From Gordius sp. MW1 (lineage: Eukaryota > Nematomorpha > Gordioida > Gordea > Gordiidae): a stretch of DNA of 64,000 nt. The position numbers were made by a program, and so were the translations under genes. Every line of letters starts with the position of its first letter. The stretch's first letter is position 1. The stretch is taken from the NCBI GenBank assembly GCA_964036665.1, contig OZ038527.1:23397901-23461900 (forward strand), in the 5' to 3' direction. Shown piece after piece: positions 42,931-55,661 of this stretch. The notes beneath the pieces were generated by a model. The model searched no databases and had not been told where the DNA came from. It saw only the letters and a program-made list of their open reading frames with translations.

Positions 42931-43980
42931 CCTAAATTAATTCCCATTAAATTTTATTCTTAATTAGAATATGTATATAATACGTAATGTTTTGAGCTCT
43001 GATTTCAATCTTTCTAGTTTATTTCTTCAATTTAAAAATAAACTTCATTTCTGATTCGCAATTTGTCTATCGCTGGTAAACGAAGGCAAAATTGGTTTTG
43101 CCAGTCAAATACCTAAAAAGAAGTTCTACTCAGAAAATGGGTAGTTACATGCAAAATCGTAATAAGAGAATTACTTCTATATGATACAGTATTAAGCTTA
43201 CTTTCCTGAGACTTTTATTTTATCACTTATCGCCCTAATATTATATCACAACTTCGGTAAATTCTGTGTAATGAGAGGCTAATTAACTTCAAACGCTCCA
43301 GATTTTATTTTGTTTATATACATGATCTATTTAAATAACTACATTTAATTAAACGTTTCAATACGTAATATATTTCATAAATTTCATAGCAATTAATTTT
43401 AAAATTGGCCAGTAAAGCGTACAAAGTGAGATGACGCGTTTATTTAGATACATTTTGCTTTCAATATACTCGTTTTTTTGGCACGTTTGAAAATCGCTTA
43501 TAAGACTCATCTTCATACAAAATAATGCTTGATGCGGTAAGATAGAATACCATGTCCAAAGGCTATCGGGTATAAAAGAGGTGCAACAGTCAATAAACAA
43601 CGTGAATACAAAATTCTGACTTTTAAAATACTCGAACGTTTAGTGTATAACAAAAGTGAGTTATAACGCTCAAATCAAACTCTGAGAGTTTGTGAACTTG
43701 ATTTAAATACTGAAGTATATAAAGATTCAATCTCTTGCAATATATCGATTTGTAAAAATTACTATAATAAAATACATGTAGATCAAGCTATAAAGGTTAG
43801 TATTTTTCATAATATATTTTCTCTTCGAAATTTTATGTATTAACATTTATAATTACAAAAATCTTATTTAGTAATCTCCCGCAAAACAGTTGTCACACAG
43901 GTATTTAAAAAGTTTAAGATGTTTATAATAAACAACTTGTATATTAATCTTTCAGAAATTTAGATTCACAGTCAGCCGTG
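42931..43980. other. AT-rich stretch without recognised feature
   Basis: No coding pattern, terminal repeats or tandem units recognised. Confidence 0.45.
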
Positions 43981-44468
43981 TTGTAAAGATTAGGTCATCT
44001 ATAAGGCTGGACGCAAACTTAAAGAGATTAATAGGAATATTAAATCAAACGCCAGAAAAGTATTTAATATGATCTAGAGAGTCAATTATGGTCATAGCTA
44101 AGGCTACATTGCAACTCTTGGCCACCACGTCATTGACTTTACCAAACAATCATGAGGATTTTTTGAACATTGCGAACAGAACAATTCTAAATTCGACTTA
44201 TAGCTAGACGCAAGAGAGGAAGACGTTAATCAGAAGTTTCAAAAGAGGACTTGTAATGAACCAGTTAATATACATATGGAAGCTTTAGAAGTGCGAGGGA
44301 CTTTAGGTATCCTCTTACTTGATATCATATTTAACAAAATATTTGCAGGTGGAAGGATGCCTGAAGTGGAGGAAAAACTTGTTATATAATATATAAAATG
44401 AAGGAGATATACAAGAGAAGGCTTACCCAGGTCAAGTCATCGCTGGCAAAAAAGTTATGGGAAAGGGT

Positions 44469-46292
44469 TAGATTTCGATCTCGTCTCGGTCTCGAAAACA
44501 AAATCTCGTATCGTCTCGGGAGCGATTATAAAAATCTCGATCTTGTCTCGTCTCGGTCTAGAAAAATCTCGATCTCGTCTCGACGAGAAGTCCCGTCTCG
44601 ACTTTTAAAAAAAAATATATACGGAATCAAAATCTCCTGTTTTATTAAAAATATTAAATAAGTATTAAAAAATCCAAATGGCAAATTTTTATATTTTTTG
44701 AAAAACTTTCTTTTTAAAGATTTAGCAGGACACGACATCTCATTGACAATATAAAGATATTAATTAATTCATAAAGATAACATTTTCTATGGAAAGTGCA
44801 GACTAAAAAAACTATATATAAATTTGAACTATGAAAAATTAAATTTTATTGTTCTAGCAAATTATAACATTTGTATTAAAGTCACTGTATTTGTCAACTA
44901 TAAATAGACTTAGAAAATAATAAGTTCGCTTATAGTTGACTTAGTTGCAGAGCAAATTGAGACCCTTTATTAACCATCATGGGCGTAGCCAAGGGGGGGG
45001 GCGGCTGCCCCCCTCTAACATCAAAAATTTGTTGCAATTTATTAACATCATGGCTAAAATTTCAAAAAAAGTACATTTTGCCCCTACCTAAATCATTATT
45101 GCCCCCCTCTAATCCCAATGCTGGCCTGGCTACGCCCATGTTAACCCTGACTAAAGCTTCAAAGTAGACCTTAACATATTTAAGGCAAACGTTTAAGTCA
45201 ATTGATACCATCATGAATTATAGCCCATAATGTTTATTGCATGTTTAATATAGCGTTATAAACCATAAAGTGCGAGTGACTTTTAATTATAATAATATCA
45301 TTTACAGAATTAATAACTAGATTCACATATCAAAACGTTGTAAAAACAACAATAAAAGCAGCATTATTTTAGGATTAAACACATAAGGTTTTAAACTTTA
45401 AAATGCACGCATGTAAGTTTATGACAAGAATCATTATAATCAAATTTATATTCCAAATAATTACCTCCCAATTCTAACTCACTTTGCCATTAAATAGTTA
45501 TATATCGAATACAGTATAGGTGCGTGTATATATTTTATATTGCACAATTATGGAAATATAGTAAATTTAAATTTCCTGCCAACCCAGCTTATAATGTGAA
45601 AATTAATTCATATGACAAAACTCGTATTCACATAATGCCTTATTAAAATTGAAAAATTTGGGAGGGATACTATTAGGTGAAGCATAAAAATTCTAGAATA
45701 CTCATGAATAAGATTTAATCTATTAAGGTGTCAAAATACTCCATTGTACATTTGAAATCGTTAGGCGGGTGCTCAAAAATCTCGAACCACCTTAGCTTAA
45801 CTTGTTTAATTATTTAAACTGATTGACCACCAATTTATAATTACCGCATTATGCATGCTGAGTAACTGCAAAATATAAATATGCTTTAGTAATATTTACT
45901 ATTCCATCAGAACTCATTCTATGCCCAAGATTTTGTAATATTTAATAATGCTATGGATACAAATATGTGATAAGTAAGGATATTATAAAATTATTCACAT
46001 ACCTTAAAAGTCAACCATACTTAGGTAAATGATTGCCAAATTTTGAATTTTTTGCAAAAATATATAATATTTACTACACTTAGGAATTTTTTTAATATCA
46101 AATACATTCCATTACATATTGATTTACACTTAATACCTTAAATGTAAATCATGCAAATTAAATACACAATAATTTACTAAAATCTAAAGACCAATAAAAA
46201 GTCGAAATCTCGCCGAAAAAATCTCGTCTCGTCCGTCTCGACATCAAAATTCTCGTCTCGATCTCGACTTCATTTTTCAATTCGCATCACTA
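44469..46292 (-). mobile_element. CGAGACGAG-type hAT element, complete, inside RTE relic
   Basis: 1824 bp, inverted relative to 28247-29799. Ends TAGATTTCGATCTCGTCTCG and AATTCGCATCACTA. Exact TSD GAAAGGGT at 44461-44468 and 46293-46300. Arrays of CTCGTCTCG lie at both ends. It carries the 163-bp MITE 44978-45140. Confidence 0.92.
44978..45140. mobile_element. GGCGTAGCCA MITE nested in a CGAGACGAG element
   Basis: Perfect ends CATGGGCGTAGCCAAGG and CTGGCTACGCCCATG. Flanks TTAACCAT and TTAACCCT agree at 7 of 8. The same insertion point is used in copy 50382-52513. Confidence 0.9.
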
Positions 46293-47309
46293 GAAAGGGT
46301 GCTTGATTTAGAAAGATATTTTTAATAGATGGGTGAAAATATGGGCTTATGCCTGGAATGTCGACTTAAAATGCAATACATCGTCTTAGGCTTATGTAAT
46401 TTTATAAGGAAAACATAAGGATTCTATATGTGTTTCAATCATCCCGAGCGCTTTCGATTAAGTTTTTTGGCAGCTATTGTGAAATAGCTTAAGTTTATAT
46501 AGAGCTAATAAAGGACATCTAAGAACGTAAAAATATTTTATGTACATCTATGGTACATCAAAAGGATTATGAATAAAGGTTAGTGCATTAAAGTTCGGCA
46601 ATGAGATCAGTGCTTTTAAACAATGATGGATGAATTAACGAAGGACATAAAATGAAAATAAACATGGGCAATGTTCTTTGCGGATCATATATTGTTATGT
46701 TAAGATTCAAAGTTTAAATTGGCAACGCAAGTAAAAGTGTGACAGGTCGGATAGAAAGCAATAATTGTAATATTAACCTAGTAAAAATGAATACATATGT
46801 TTGAAGCAGGGAAATATAGTCAAAGGCTCATTGATGACTAGTGTTTAAACAATAAGTAGGAAAGCTATAGAATGCAATATGATTGGGTGTGAAAAAAGAT
46901 TAAGGCTAGAAAGAGCTTGGGGTATAATGGATATATGACATGTAGTTTCTAACCGAGAAATTGACTAAAATACATGGAGATGAACCATCTGGAGAGTAGG
47001 GACGATGGTACTTGGCACCTTGTACTAAGAAGGTGCAAGCAGAGATTAGCGAAAGAGAGGAAGAGCTAGGTTGACATAAAAACATAAAGTTGATAGGGAC
47101 ATGGAAAAGGTATAGGCTAAAGCGAAGCTAATTTGCAAGTCCTGAAGAGAACGAATGAGCTCAAAAGGTGTGACAGACATAGATATTAAACATTTATTTA
47201 ATATGATATCCACGAAAGTGGTCTATCAGAATTGTTTTATGAAGAATTTGTTAGAGGCCTTTTAGTCATACTTGTATGGTTCTAATAACACTTTATCGCA
47301 TCATGTTCC

Positions 47310-47930
47310 TTTTAATTGCTATGCAATTTATGGGCTCGCTTTTGGTTGTCCTGTCGGTCCTGTCCAACTTGTAATTTTGAATAATTTCCGTGGAAACTTA
47401 TACGGAATTCAATGGTTGTGGACTTATGCTACTGTAAAAGATATTTTGCTTTGGCAAATACACTAGCTAATGACCGCTGATTGGCTTTACTTTTATCGAC
47501 CTCGCCAGAGCCCAAATTCCATAATTATTTTTGTGCCCGACTTTGGGCAACTTGTCTAAGTTATTGCTATATGTCGGATAATTGCGAAACTGGCTAAATA
47601 ATTCCCTGCAAATTAATTATTACCGTTGCTTACTTCTACTTTAGCTACCCCGGCCAAAGGCCAAAATTTTGGTTAGTTGCTATTTTTATTTGCTGATATG
47701 TGCATTTTTTTGCCAATTTGTCTAGATTGTTGCTTTATAACGAATAATTGCGAAACTGTCTGAATGATACCCTGCAAACTAATGATGACCGTTGCTTACT
47801 TCTACCTTATCTGACCCCGGCCTAAGGACAAACTTATTAACTGTCAAATGCTATTTATATTTGCTGCTTTGTGAATTTCTTTCGCCAATTTAATAATAGC
47901 ACAAAAATTGTCAACTTTCAAAACCCCTGG
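47310..47930. repeat. Tandem repeat, monomer near 195 bp
   Basis: GATAATTGCGAAACTGxCT followed by CCTGCAAxxTAATxATxACC and CGTTGCTTACTTCTAC occurs at about 47578 and 47747. The first part (47310-47550, GCTGATTGGCTTTACTTTTA) is a further diverged monomer and is the copy of the repeat that flanks UFSP2 at 6895-7560. A piece of it also lies at 4365-4415. Confidence 0.7.
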
Positions 47931-48480
47931 CTAATAATAGCAGTGGGAAATTTGCGTCTCTACAGATTTTATTCCGTAAAGCACCCGCCTGCCACTATAA
48001 ACGGGCATCGCAATTCGCATCAGAGATGAAGTTTGGCGTGCTTGACCGATCAACAAGCTATTAAGCAACTGTCTTACAGTCCTTCCTCTGCTGGTTGGGG
48101 TCGCTCCAGCACCAAAGGTCACAAGTAGTTCCGGCCTTTCCTTAACGACAACCGCCTTAAAATATGATTATGCCACCCCCAAAAATCCATCTTACTCCTC
48201 AGCACCTGATAGTTTTAGTGGCGAGAAAAGTTGGAGCGTATCATCTAATTCTTCCCGACAATAAAGCAACCGACAACAAACATCGTGTGCTAGTTTTAAA
48301 TAAAGTATCGGGCACGTCAAAAGCAAAGTTCGACCGGATTAACAAAGCAAACCCTTATCACCCATTCCCGTTAATCGAGGATTAGGGTCTTCCTTAACTT
48401 TCCAACTACACTCAATCCAACTAATACATCCTCGTCGTCGGAGCTCGAGGTTTTTAAATTTTATTTTACTTGTTTTTCAG
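47931..48480. other. Moderately GC-rich, codon-like stretch, unassigned
   Basis: Less AT-rich than its surroundings. Plus-strand readings are Ser-rich (SYSPSSAGWGRSS, KSWSVSSNSS), with frame breaks and stops. The minus strand is open over 47931-48122 (GRTVRQLLNSLLIGQARQ). It could be a decayed exon of the gene to the right, or repeat sequence. I cannot decide. Confidence 0.3.
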
Positions 48481-48644
48481 ATGGCTTACTTCCTCAATTG
48501 AGCTTAGTCAGGACCAAAACTAGATAGGTTGTCATAACAACATACTGAATGAAAAGTGAGCTCTTGAATGTTTTTAACCATAGCCTCCATTTTAATTGCT
48601 ATAATGTTTATGGTAATATAGGCTCTTTAATGCGTTAATTCTAG

Positions 48645-48798
48645 TTTTCGGACGAAGGTATTATCACAGCTAGAGCACAACCCATGAAAAGCAACTATTC
48701 ACCTCTACAGAAACCTTTAGGTAAGCCAAGGGTGCCACCCCCAAAACCTCCGGTGACTCAAAATCTCGATAGAGCAACAAAAATATTACAATTCCATA
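48645..48798 (+). CDS. Probable exon of unrecognised gene, proline-rich
   Basis: Acceptor TTAATTCTAG and consensus donor ATA|GTAAGT enclose 154 open bases. The peptide reads FSDEGIITARAQPMKSNYSP then KPLGKPRVPPPKPPVTQNLD, with an SH3-ligand-like PPPKPP core. It may be an upstream exon of the plus-strand gene starting at 55662, 6.9 kb downstream. The outgoing phase (1) does not join exon 55662 directly, so at least one exon would lie between. Confidence 0.5.
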
Positions 48799-48799
48799 G

Positions 48800-50370
48800 T
48801 AAGTTTTTCATCTACTTTTGTTTTTTAATTCCTCATATCTAAGATTGTAACCTAGGCAGAGCAAGGGGAGGAGGAATAGAGGATACCACCGCATCCGATT
48901 ATATCTTTAGGAATTCACGAAAAGTGCGCGCTCTCCTGGAATTATAAAGCAAGGTTTTAGTAATATCACGACAAAAGTTATCTTTATTTTACCTATTCAA
49001 CTTGGGAGAAAAAGCTATGGTAACATTACATTAGCCTGATTAAAACATTGGTCTTTGTGAAAAGACTTACCTAAGCAGCATAAAAAAAGCTATATTACTC
49101 GTTTATATTCACCATCTCTATTTTGAACCTGACAGTATGACCACACATACCAACATTGACCCTAGAAAGCTGAATTTTTGCTAGAAAGGTTCATTTACAT
49201 CTACCACTTTAAAAATGTTAAATATAAAGAGTTAAAAAAACTAGCAACATAGCAACATAACTAAGTTAAAACGATTTCAATATATATATATACCACTAAT
49301 TAAAATTTCCAACCCTACTTTGTATAAAAGATCCGAGTTTTTTTTAGCGCTGATAATTTTAGCAAGGGACCTAAAATGTTATTTTCAATTACATGACTTA
49401 TAACGATTCCTTTGTATTAATAATGCATTATCTAATATATATATATCTCGTAAACTTTTAGCCTTGTATTAACCAAAATACTTTTATCAAATCAAGTTAA
49501 GTGCTCTGCTGATACTTAACTGCCTTTAACCAATCTATACGGTATTTTTTATATATGTGAAAACTTATAAACTTATGATATAATTGACTAGTGAATAGCT
49601 AAAATTATTAAGTAGGATGTAGACCGCCATGTTTGAGGCACATATTTACAAACTAGAGGCTTTATTTTTAAAATAACTGAGTGGCTTTATGCGAAAATTT
49701 TTATTTAATTATATATATTTTTCTATAAAATTATTTAACTTCGGAAGTAGGTTGAAACAACATCACACGGAATTGCGGCTTAGGTTACCTAACAAATTTT
49801 ATGCAGAAATCAGCAGTTCACTATTCTTTTGTATTATTGTCTGCGTATTCTTAAGATCCTGTATAAAACTAAGATTAGATTTAAACAAATCATTTATATT
49901 AATCATTAATAGGTAATATATCCTATCAAATACCAAATTTAAGGGGGAATTATAAAAAATACGTTAATACACGGAGATCATTTTTATATGGATTTTTGAT
50001 GTATATCTAGGGATAACACAATTTAAATAAAAGGATTGCTGTCTAAATAATAAAGGCCAGGTATTAAAGAAATATAAAGTGGAATTTATTACCATTATAA
50101 ATGATTGTTTGAATAAAAATACGGCGGAATGGTAGAATTGGTCTTCTTTTAAAAAGCCACTTCCTCTTTTTCAACGGTGTTATAATGTTATACTATGGCG
50201 ATAATAATGTTAGACTGTAGAAGGGCCTTTTATAATCTTCGACAATAATTGGGAATCGGTACAAATTATTAACCTAGAATATCAACCCAAAAAAGATATT
50301 TTCTATGGAATGAGTAGAGCTGTCAGAATCAGAAAACATTGCTAATTGAAAATTTTTAAGACTTTTCAAA
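48800..50370. other. AT-rich stretch without recognised feature
   Basis: Probably intron or intergenic. A TATATATATATA tract lies near 49278 and 49437. Short open frames (for example 49689-49916) lack any recognisable pattern or splice context. Confidence 0.45.
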
Positions 50371-51149
50371 GGCCGAGGGTATAGTGTGCGGAAAAACCGA
50401 AAAAAATTAAAGACGAGACGAGATGAGAATTTGAAAAATGAAGTCAAGATCGAGACGAGAATTTTGAGGTCGAGACGAGACGATACGAGATTTTTTCGGC
50501 GAGATTTCGACTTTTTATTGGTCTTTAGATTTTAGTAAATTATTGTGTATTTAATTTGCATGATTTACATTTAAGGTATTAAGTGTAATCAATATGTATG
50601 GAATATATTTGATATTAAAAAAATTCTTAAGTGTAGTAAATATTATATTTTTGCAAAAAATTTAAAATTTGGCAATCATTTACCTTAGTATGGTTGACCC
50701 TTAGGGTATGTGAATAATTTTATAATATCCTTATCACATATTTGTATCCATAGCATTATTAAATATTACAAAATCTTAAGCTTATAATGAGTTCTGATGG
50801 AATAGTATATATTACTAAAGCATATTTATATTTTGCAGTTACTCAGCCTGCATAATGCGGTAATTATAAATTGGTGGTCAATCAGTTTGAATAATTAAAG
50901 AAGTTAAGCTAAGGTCGCTCGAGATTTTTGAGCACCCACCAACGATTTCAAATGTACAATAGATTTAATGACACCGTAATTGATTTAATCGTAATCATGA
51001 GTATTCTAGAATTTTTATGCTTTACCTAATAGTATACCTCCCAAATTTTTAAATATTAATAAGACATTATGTGAATACAAGTTTTGTCGTATGAATTACT
51101 TTTCACATTATAAGCAGGGTTGGCAGGTGCATTTAAATTTACTATATTT

Positions 51150-51425
51150 CAGGCGCGTAGCCAGGATTTTCTTAAGGGGGAAGAAATATACAAAAAATTT
51201 TTGACATTTTTATTTATAATGTAATAAAAATAAACTTCGCGTACAATATATGCGAAACTTCAAGGCGCTATATAACCAGCTTTGGAAAAATCTCTTCTCT
51301 TCATTAATCAGGCAACTAAACTATAATATTTTAACCCATTTAATCTAATTTTAATCAAAAAAATTTGCAATTTTGGTCAAGGGGGTAGAAAATTCCCGCT
51401 TTCTGCCCCCTTGGCTACGCGCCTG
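51150..51425. mobile_element. CAGGCGCGTAGCC element, exact 8-bp TSD
   Basis: Perfect 13-bp inverted ends CAGGCGCGTAGCC and GGCTACGCGCCTG. CTATATTT is duplicated at 51142-51149 and 51426-51433. A longer relative (276 bp) of the GGCGTAGCCA MITEs. The site is empty in copy 44469-46292. Confidence 0.93.
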
Positions 51426-51844
51426 CTATATTTCCATAATTATGCAATATAGAATAAATACACGCACCTTTAATGTATTCAATAAATAACTATTTAATGG
51501 CAAAGTTAGTTAGAATTGGGAGGTAGTTATTTGGAATATAAATTTGATTATAATGATTTTTGTCATAAACTTAAATTCGTGCAATTTAAAGTTTAAAACC
51601 TTATGTTCTTAATCCTTTAATAATGCTGCTTTTATTGTTATTTTTACAACGTTTTGATATGTGAATCTAGTTATCAATTCTGTAAATGATATTCTTAATT
51701 AAAAGTCACTCGCACTTTGTGGTTTATAATGCTATAGTAAACATGCAATAAACACAATAGGCTATAATTGATGATGGTATCAATTGACTTAAACGTTTGC
51801 TTTAAATATGTTAAGGTCTACTTTGAAGCTTTAGCCAGGGTTAA

Positions 51845-52003
51845 CATGGGCGTAGCCAGCATTGGGATTAGAGGGGGGCAATATTTAGGTAGGGGCAAAC
51901 TTTTTTTGAAATTTTAGCCATGATGTTAATAAATTGCATCAAATTTTTGATGTTAGAGGGGCAGCCGCTTTTCCTACCCCCCCCCCCCCCCGCTACGCCC
52001 ATG
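51845..52003. mobile_element. GGCGTAGCCA MITE, exact 8-bp TSD
   Basis: Ends CATGGGCGTAGCCAGC and CGCTACGCCCATG. AGGGTTAA lies at 51837-51844 and 52004-52011. Same position as the MITE in copy 44469-46292. Confidence 0.93.
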
Positions 52004-52739
52004 AGGGTTAATAAAAGGTCTCAATTTGCTTAATTATGCAAAAGTCAACTATAAGCGAACTTATTATTTTCTAACTCTATTTATAGTTGACCAACATAGT
52101 GAATTTGATACAAATGTTATAATTTGCTAGAACAATAAAAGTTAATTTTTTATAGTACAAAATTATAAATAATTTTTTTAGTCTGGACTTTCCATAGAAA
52201 ATGTTATATTTATGAATTAATTAATAATTGTCAATGAGATGTCGTGTCCTGCTAAATCTTTAAAAAGTTTGTGTATTAAAGTTTTTCAAAAAATATAAAA
52301 ATTGGCCATTTGGATTTTTTAACACTTATTTAATATTTTTAATAAAACAGGAGATTTTTATTCCGTATATATTTCTTTTAAAAAATCGAAACGAGACGAG
52401 AGTTCTCGTCGAGACGAGATGATTTTTCTGGACCGAGACGAGACGAGATCGAGATTTGCATAATCGCTTCCGAGACGAGATTTTGTTTTCGAGACCGAGA
52501 CGAGATCGAAACACGAGGGTATGAGCTCGTTTATTTTTGAGTGTCCATAATTAACACACCTGTAATGGGTGACGTATTTCTTGTCAATTGGTAAATTATT
52601 GGTGAATTGTGTCAAAATTACGTTCCTCAATAGATATTTGACTAAACCATGACGTTCATTATCCAAAAACCATCATTTAAAAATCGCCTTTAACAACGTC
52701 AAACTTGCCAAATAACATACTAGTAACGGTTATACAAGC

Positions 52740-54640
52740 TGCATACTAATAAATTTAAAACACGACATTGTGAGCAGCTAATGTTATACTCTTAATTATA
52801 TTCGTTATTTATATCACAGGGATGGACATTATTACTTCCTGGTGTAGAATAAGGATATCGGTGGAGCAGATAGCAGAGACCGGGTCCGGTGCTCATTAGT
52901 ATTCTCATCGGAGCCGAAGAGCTGTCCCGTCTACGCTCTTTATATGAACCAAACTTAACCCCTGTGAGGCCGGTGGCTCAGGGAAGAAGAATGCAATAAG
53001 ACATGCTAATATGAGGAGAGGACGGCGGGTTCGAAGAGCGCTTCGAAGAAGGTGCGGAGGTTGTGGAAGATGACACCTACTTCCAATGTGCGAAACTGAG
53101 CGAGGCTCAGTTGCACATTAGGGTACGGCAGAGAGGGCGTCATTGAACAATGCGGGAGTGCCGCTGGTTAAGATTGAGCGGGTTAGGGCTACAACGAAAG
53201 CGTTGAACGTGCTCCCGCAAGGGGCAAACGTTTTATCTTATGGAACACGCCGTGTAGTTCCTATTGCGCGTATCAGCTCGGGCACGGTGCTTGCAACACT
53301 GATAGGGATATTAGTGTGGTCAAGAAGATATTAATTGGAGAGGACACGCAAGAAGAGGTGCCACAGCAATATAAAAATGCACCGTGTGAGCTGTATATCG
53401 AAGACGGTTTTAAAAAGAGCCGATAAGGTAGTTATACCCGATGTACTTAGACCGGCAATTTTAGAAATGTTACATAAGGGACTTGGCACGGTTAAATAAA
53501 GGCTTTCGCCAGGCAGTATGTTTAGTCGCCTGGAATATCGAAAAACATTGAAGAGCGGTTTAGACGATGTGATTTATACAAGTCTAATGCTCCAATGCCT
53601 CGTAGAAATAAAGCTGCCAGATGGCCTCGACCTAGAGGACCTTGGGAAAGGGTACACGTCGATTTTTTTGAATGGGAAAAGAAAAACTATATAATTGTAG
53701 TCGATGCATATTCCGGTTGGACGGAATTTCAGAAAATTACTAACATGACTACTAGAGTGACCATAAGTTTTTTAAAGAGCCTGATCGGTTCTTATGGTTT
53801 TCCTAGTATGCTTGTCACGGACAACGGCAAAACGTTTGTAAGCGTTGAGTTTAAGATATTTTGTCAGACGTGGAAAAGCACGTGTTAACACCGCCATATC
53901 ATCCGAGTTCCAATGGTCAGGTGGAACGGTATGTGGGAATAGTAAAGAAGTGGTTAAGACTTGCCAAATCAAAAAGCGATGGTGTTTGGTTATTATATTT
54001 TAATGCAGCACCTCGTGGTTTGGAACGGCCTCCAGTAGGAATGAAATTTTTAGGTCGAAAATTAAGGTGTCTCGTTGATTTGATTCACGAGCGGAGCCCT
54101 GTAGTGAGCAATAATGCTAGTCCAAAATATAATGTAGATCAACTGGTGTGGTGTAGAAATTACACCGGTGCGCCTAAATAGTTGATATAGAGCGTAGTGG
54201 AAGTGATTACTTCCAAAATTTATAAAGTGCGCGTGCTGCATACTAATAAAGTTGAAACACGACATTGAGAGCAGCTAATGTTATACACTTAATTATATTC
54301 GTTATTTAAGGGAAGGAGGAAGAATGCAATAAGACATGCTAATACGAGGGGAGGACGGCGGGTTTGAAAAGCGCTTCGAAGAAGGTGCGGAGGTTGTGGG
54401 AGATGGCACCTACCCCCAATGTGCGAAACTGAGCGAGGCGCAGTTGCACATTAGGGTACGGCAGAGAGGGCGTCATTGAACAATGCGGGAGTGCCGCTGG
54501 TTGAGAGCGGGTTAGGGCTACAACGGAAGCGTTGAACGTGCTCTCGCAAGGGGCAAACGTTTTATCTTATGCAACACGCCGTGTAGCTCCTATTGCGCGT
54601 AACAGCTCGGGCACGGTGGTATCCACTCCTGACGGCCTAA
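52740..54640 (+). mobile_element. Gypsy-type retrotransposon relic with long direct repeats
   Basis: 52745-53300 and 54240-54620 are direct repeats. Both start in the codons TNKxxTRHxEQL (end of integrase), run through ATGTTATACxCTTAATTAT and share about 300 bases including AGGGTACGGCAGAGAGGGCG and GGGGCAAACGTTTTATCTTA. An integrase pseudogene lies between them. The layout suggests pol tail plus downstream LTR or leader, twice, as left by recombination between two tandem copies. The exact LTR borders are not clear. Confidence 0.7.
53420..54245 (+). pseudogene. Gypsy integrase, frameshifted
   Basis: The zinc-binding part is legible in pieces (VVIPDVLRPAILEMLHKG, then KSNAPMPRRNK in another frame). 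The DDE core has Asp in ERVHVDFFEW, VVDAYSGWTEF, SDNG-like VTDNGKTFV and, after a frameshift near 53870, PPYHPSSNGQVERYVGIVKK with the Glu. The tail has VDQLVWCRNYTG and ITSKIYKVRVLHTNK. At least three frame breaks. Confidence 0.88.
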
Positions 54641-54779
54641 CCCCTGCTATAGGTATGGCTCCCAACTATACGACGCCTGATAACATAACAGCCACGGATC
54701 AACACATGTTAATGGAGGAAGATGTGTTTTCGGTTGGTGCTGATGAAGAGGCGGACGGCAATTTTTAAAAAAGTGGAAG

Positions 54780-55650
54780 ATGTCATGAATGATACTTTTT
54801 GATTTACGGGCGCCTGCTGCAAGATCTCAAAATATCCCCCCTTCCCCTTTGCGGCGCACGATACCTTATGATTTACGTGCGCCTGCTGCAAGATTTCCCC
54901 CCCCCCCTTGTATTATGATTCATATTATATACTTTAATATCGTTCAATGTTCAAAAGAAAATATATCGCAATCATCATTATCGTGATCATCATTTTTTTA
55001 TGATTGATTTTAAGAAAGAAGTATATGTATCATTATATGAATTTTGGGACCAGTAGTTTTTGAACGCCCTTGAATATAAACACAAATTTGACGGCTTAAC
55101 GTTATTAAAATATTCTACATACAAAGATATATCTCAACTTCTGCAGGAAATAATGAAAATTAATGTGTTATGCCTTGAATTTTCATTCCTACCTAATGAT
55201 TCAAAAGCCATCGTTAAAATTAAAACTTATACCAATTTTACAGTTTCATAAATATTAAATTTTCTAGCAGTATTTATTATTTTTATATCTTACGATAGAC
55301 ATGTAGTGCAAATAGCTGAAAAATAATAAAAAAAGGCCTTGTTTACCTAATTTTATGCCAATGGGAATTTAATAAATAGACTATCACGTGATTTATTGCA
55401 ACAACATTTTAACGTGTCTGCGTACGACCTTATTATAATTGTGATATAAATAAAGATTTCGCTAAATTATGAGTGCGCTTAACATATCAAACTTTTGGCT
55501 ATAAATTAATCCTTCACACTACTTTTATGGTGCTTATATTATCGCGGATTTGAAATATTTAGTTGACAATACATAACTATCTAATCAATTTACTGTTTAC
55601 ATCGATATATGAATGGATGGAGGCAATCGTAAGATGCTCTGAAATGGACT
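54780..55650. other. Stretch without recognised gene
   Basis: Contains a short duplicated segment: TTTACGGGCGCCTGCTGCAA at 54803 and ATTTACGTGCGCCTGCTGCA at 54871. An open stretch at 55060-55251 has no recognisable pattern. This is likely intron or upstream sequence of the following gene. Confidence 0.45.
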
Positions 55651-55661
55651 ATTTTGGGTAG

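Larger units (their letters stand above)
43985..47175 (+). pseudogene. RTE LINE, heavily degraded, split by a hAT element
   Basis: 44270-44468 gives VRGTLGILLLDIIFNKIFAG and GRMPEVEEK, the RTE region before the RT fingers. After the insertion at 44469-46292 the similarity resumes weakly. 46670-46740 has MFADHILLC-like codons (F-A-D box region), then DSKFKLATQ, and 46990-47160 resembles the tail. Stops are frequent throughout. Confidence 0.65.
50382..52513 (+). mobile_element. CGAGACGAG-type hAT element carrying two MITEs
   Basis: Ends TAGTGTGCGGAAAAACCG and CGAGATCGAAACA. Exact TSD CGAGGGTA at 50374-50381 and 52514-52521. Arrays of CGAGACGAG lie at both ends. The interior is collinear with the inverted copy 44469-46292. 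MITEs sit at 51150-51425 and 51845-52003. Confidence 0.92.

Noticed and set aside
47931..48122. Minus-strand 63-residue open frame as a gene.
   Set aside because: No start context, no splice pattern and no recognisable motif. The adjacent sequence is a tandem repeat.
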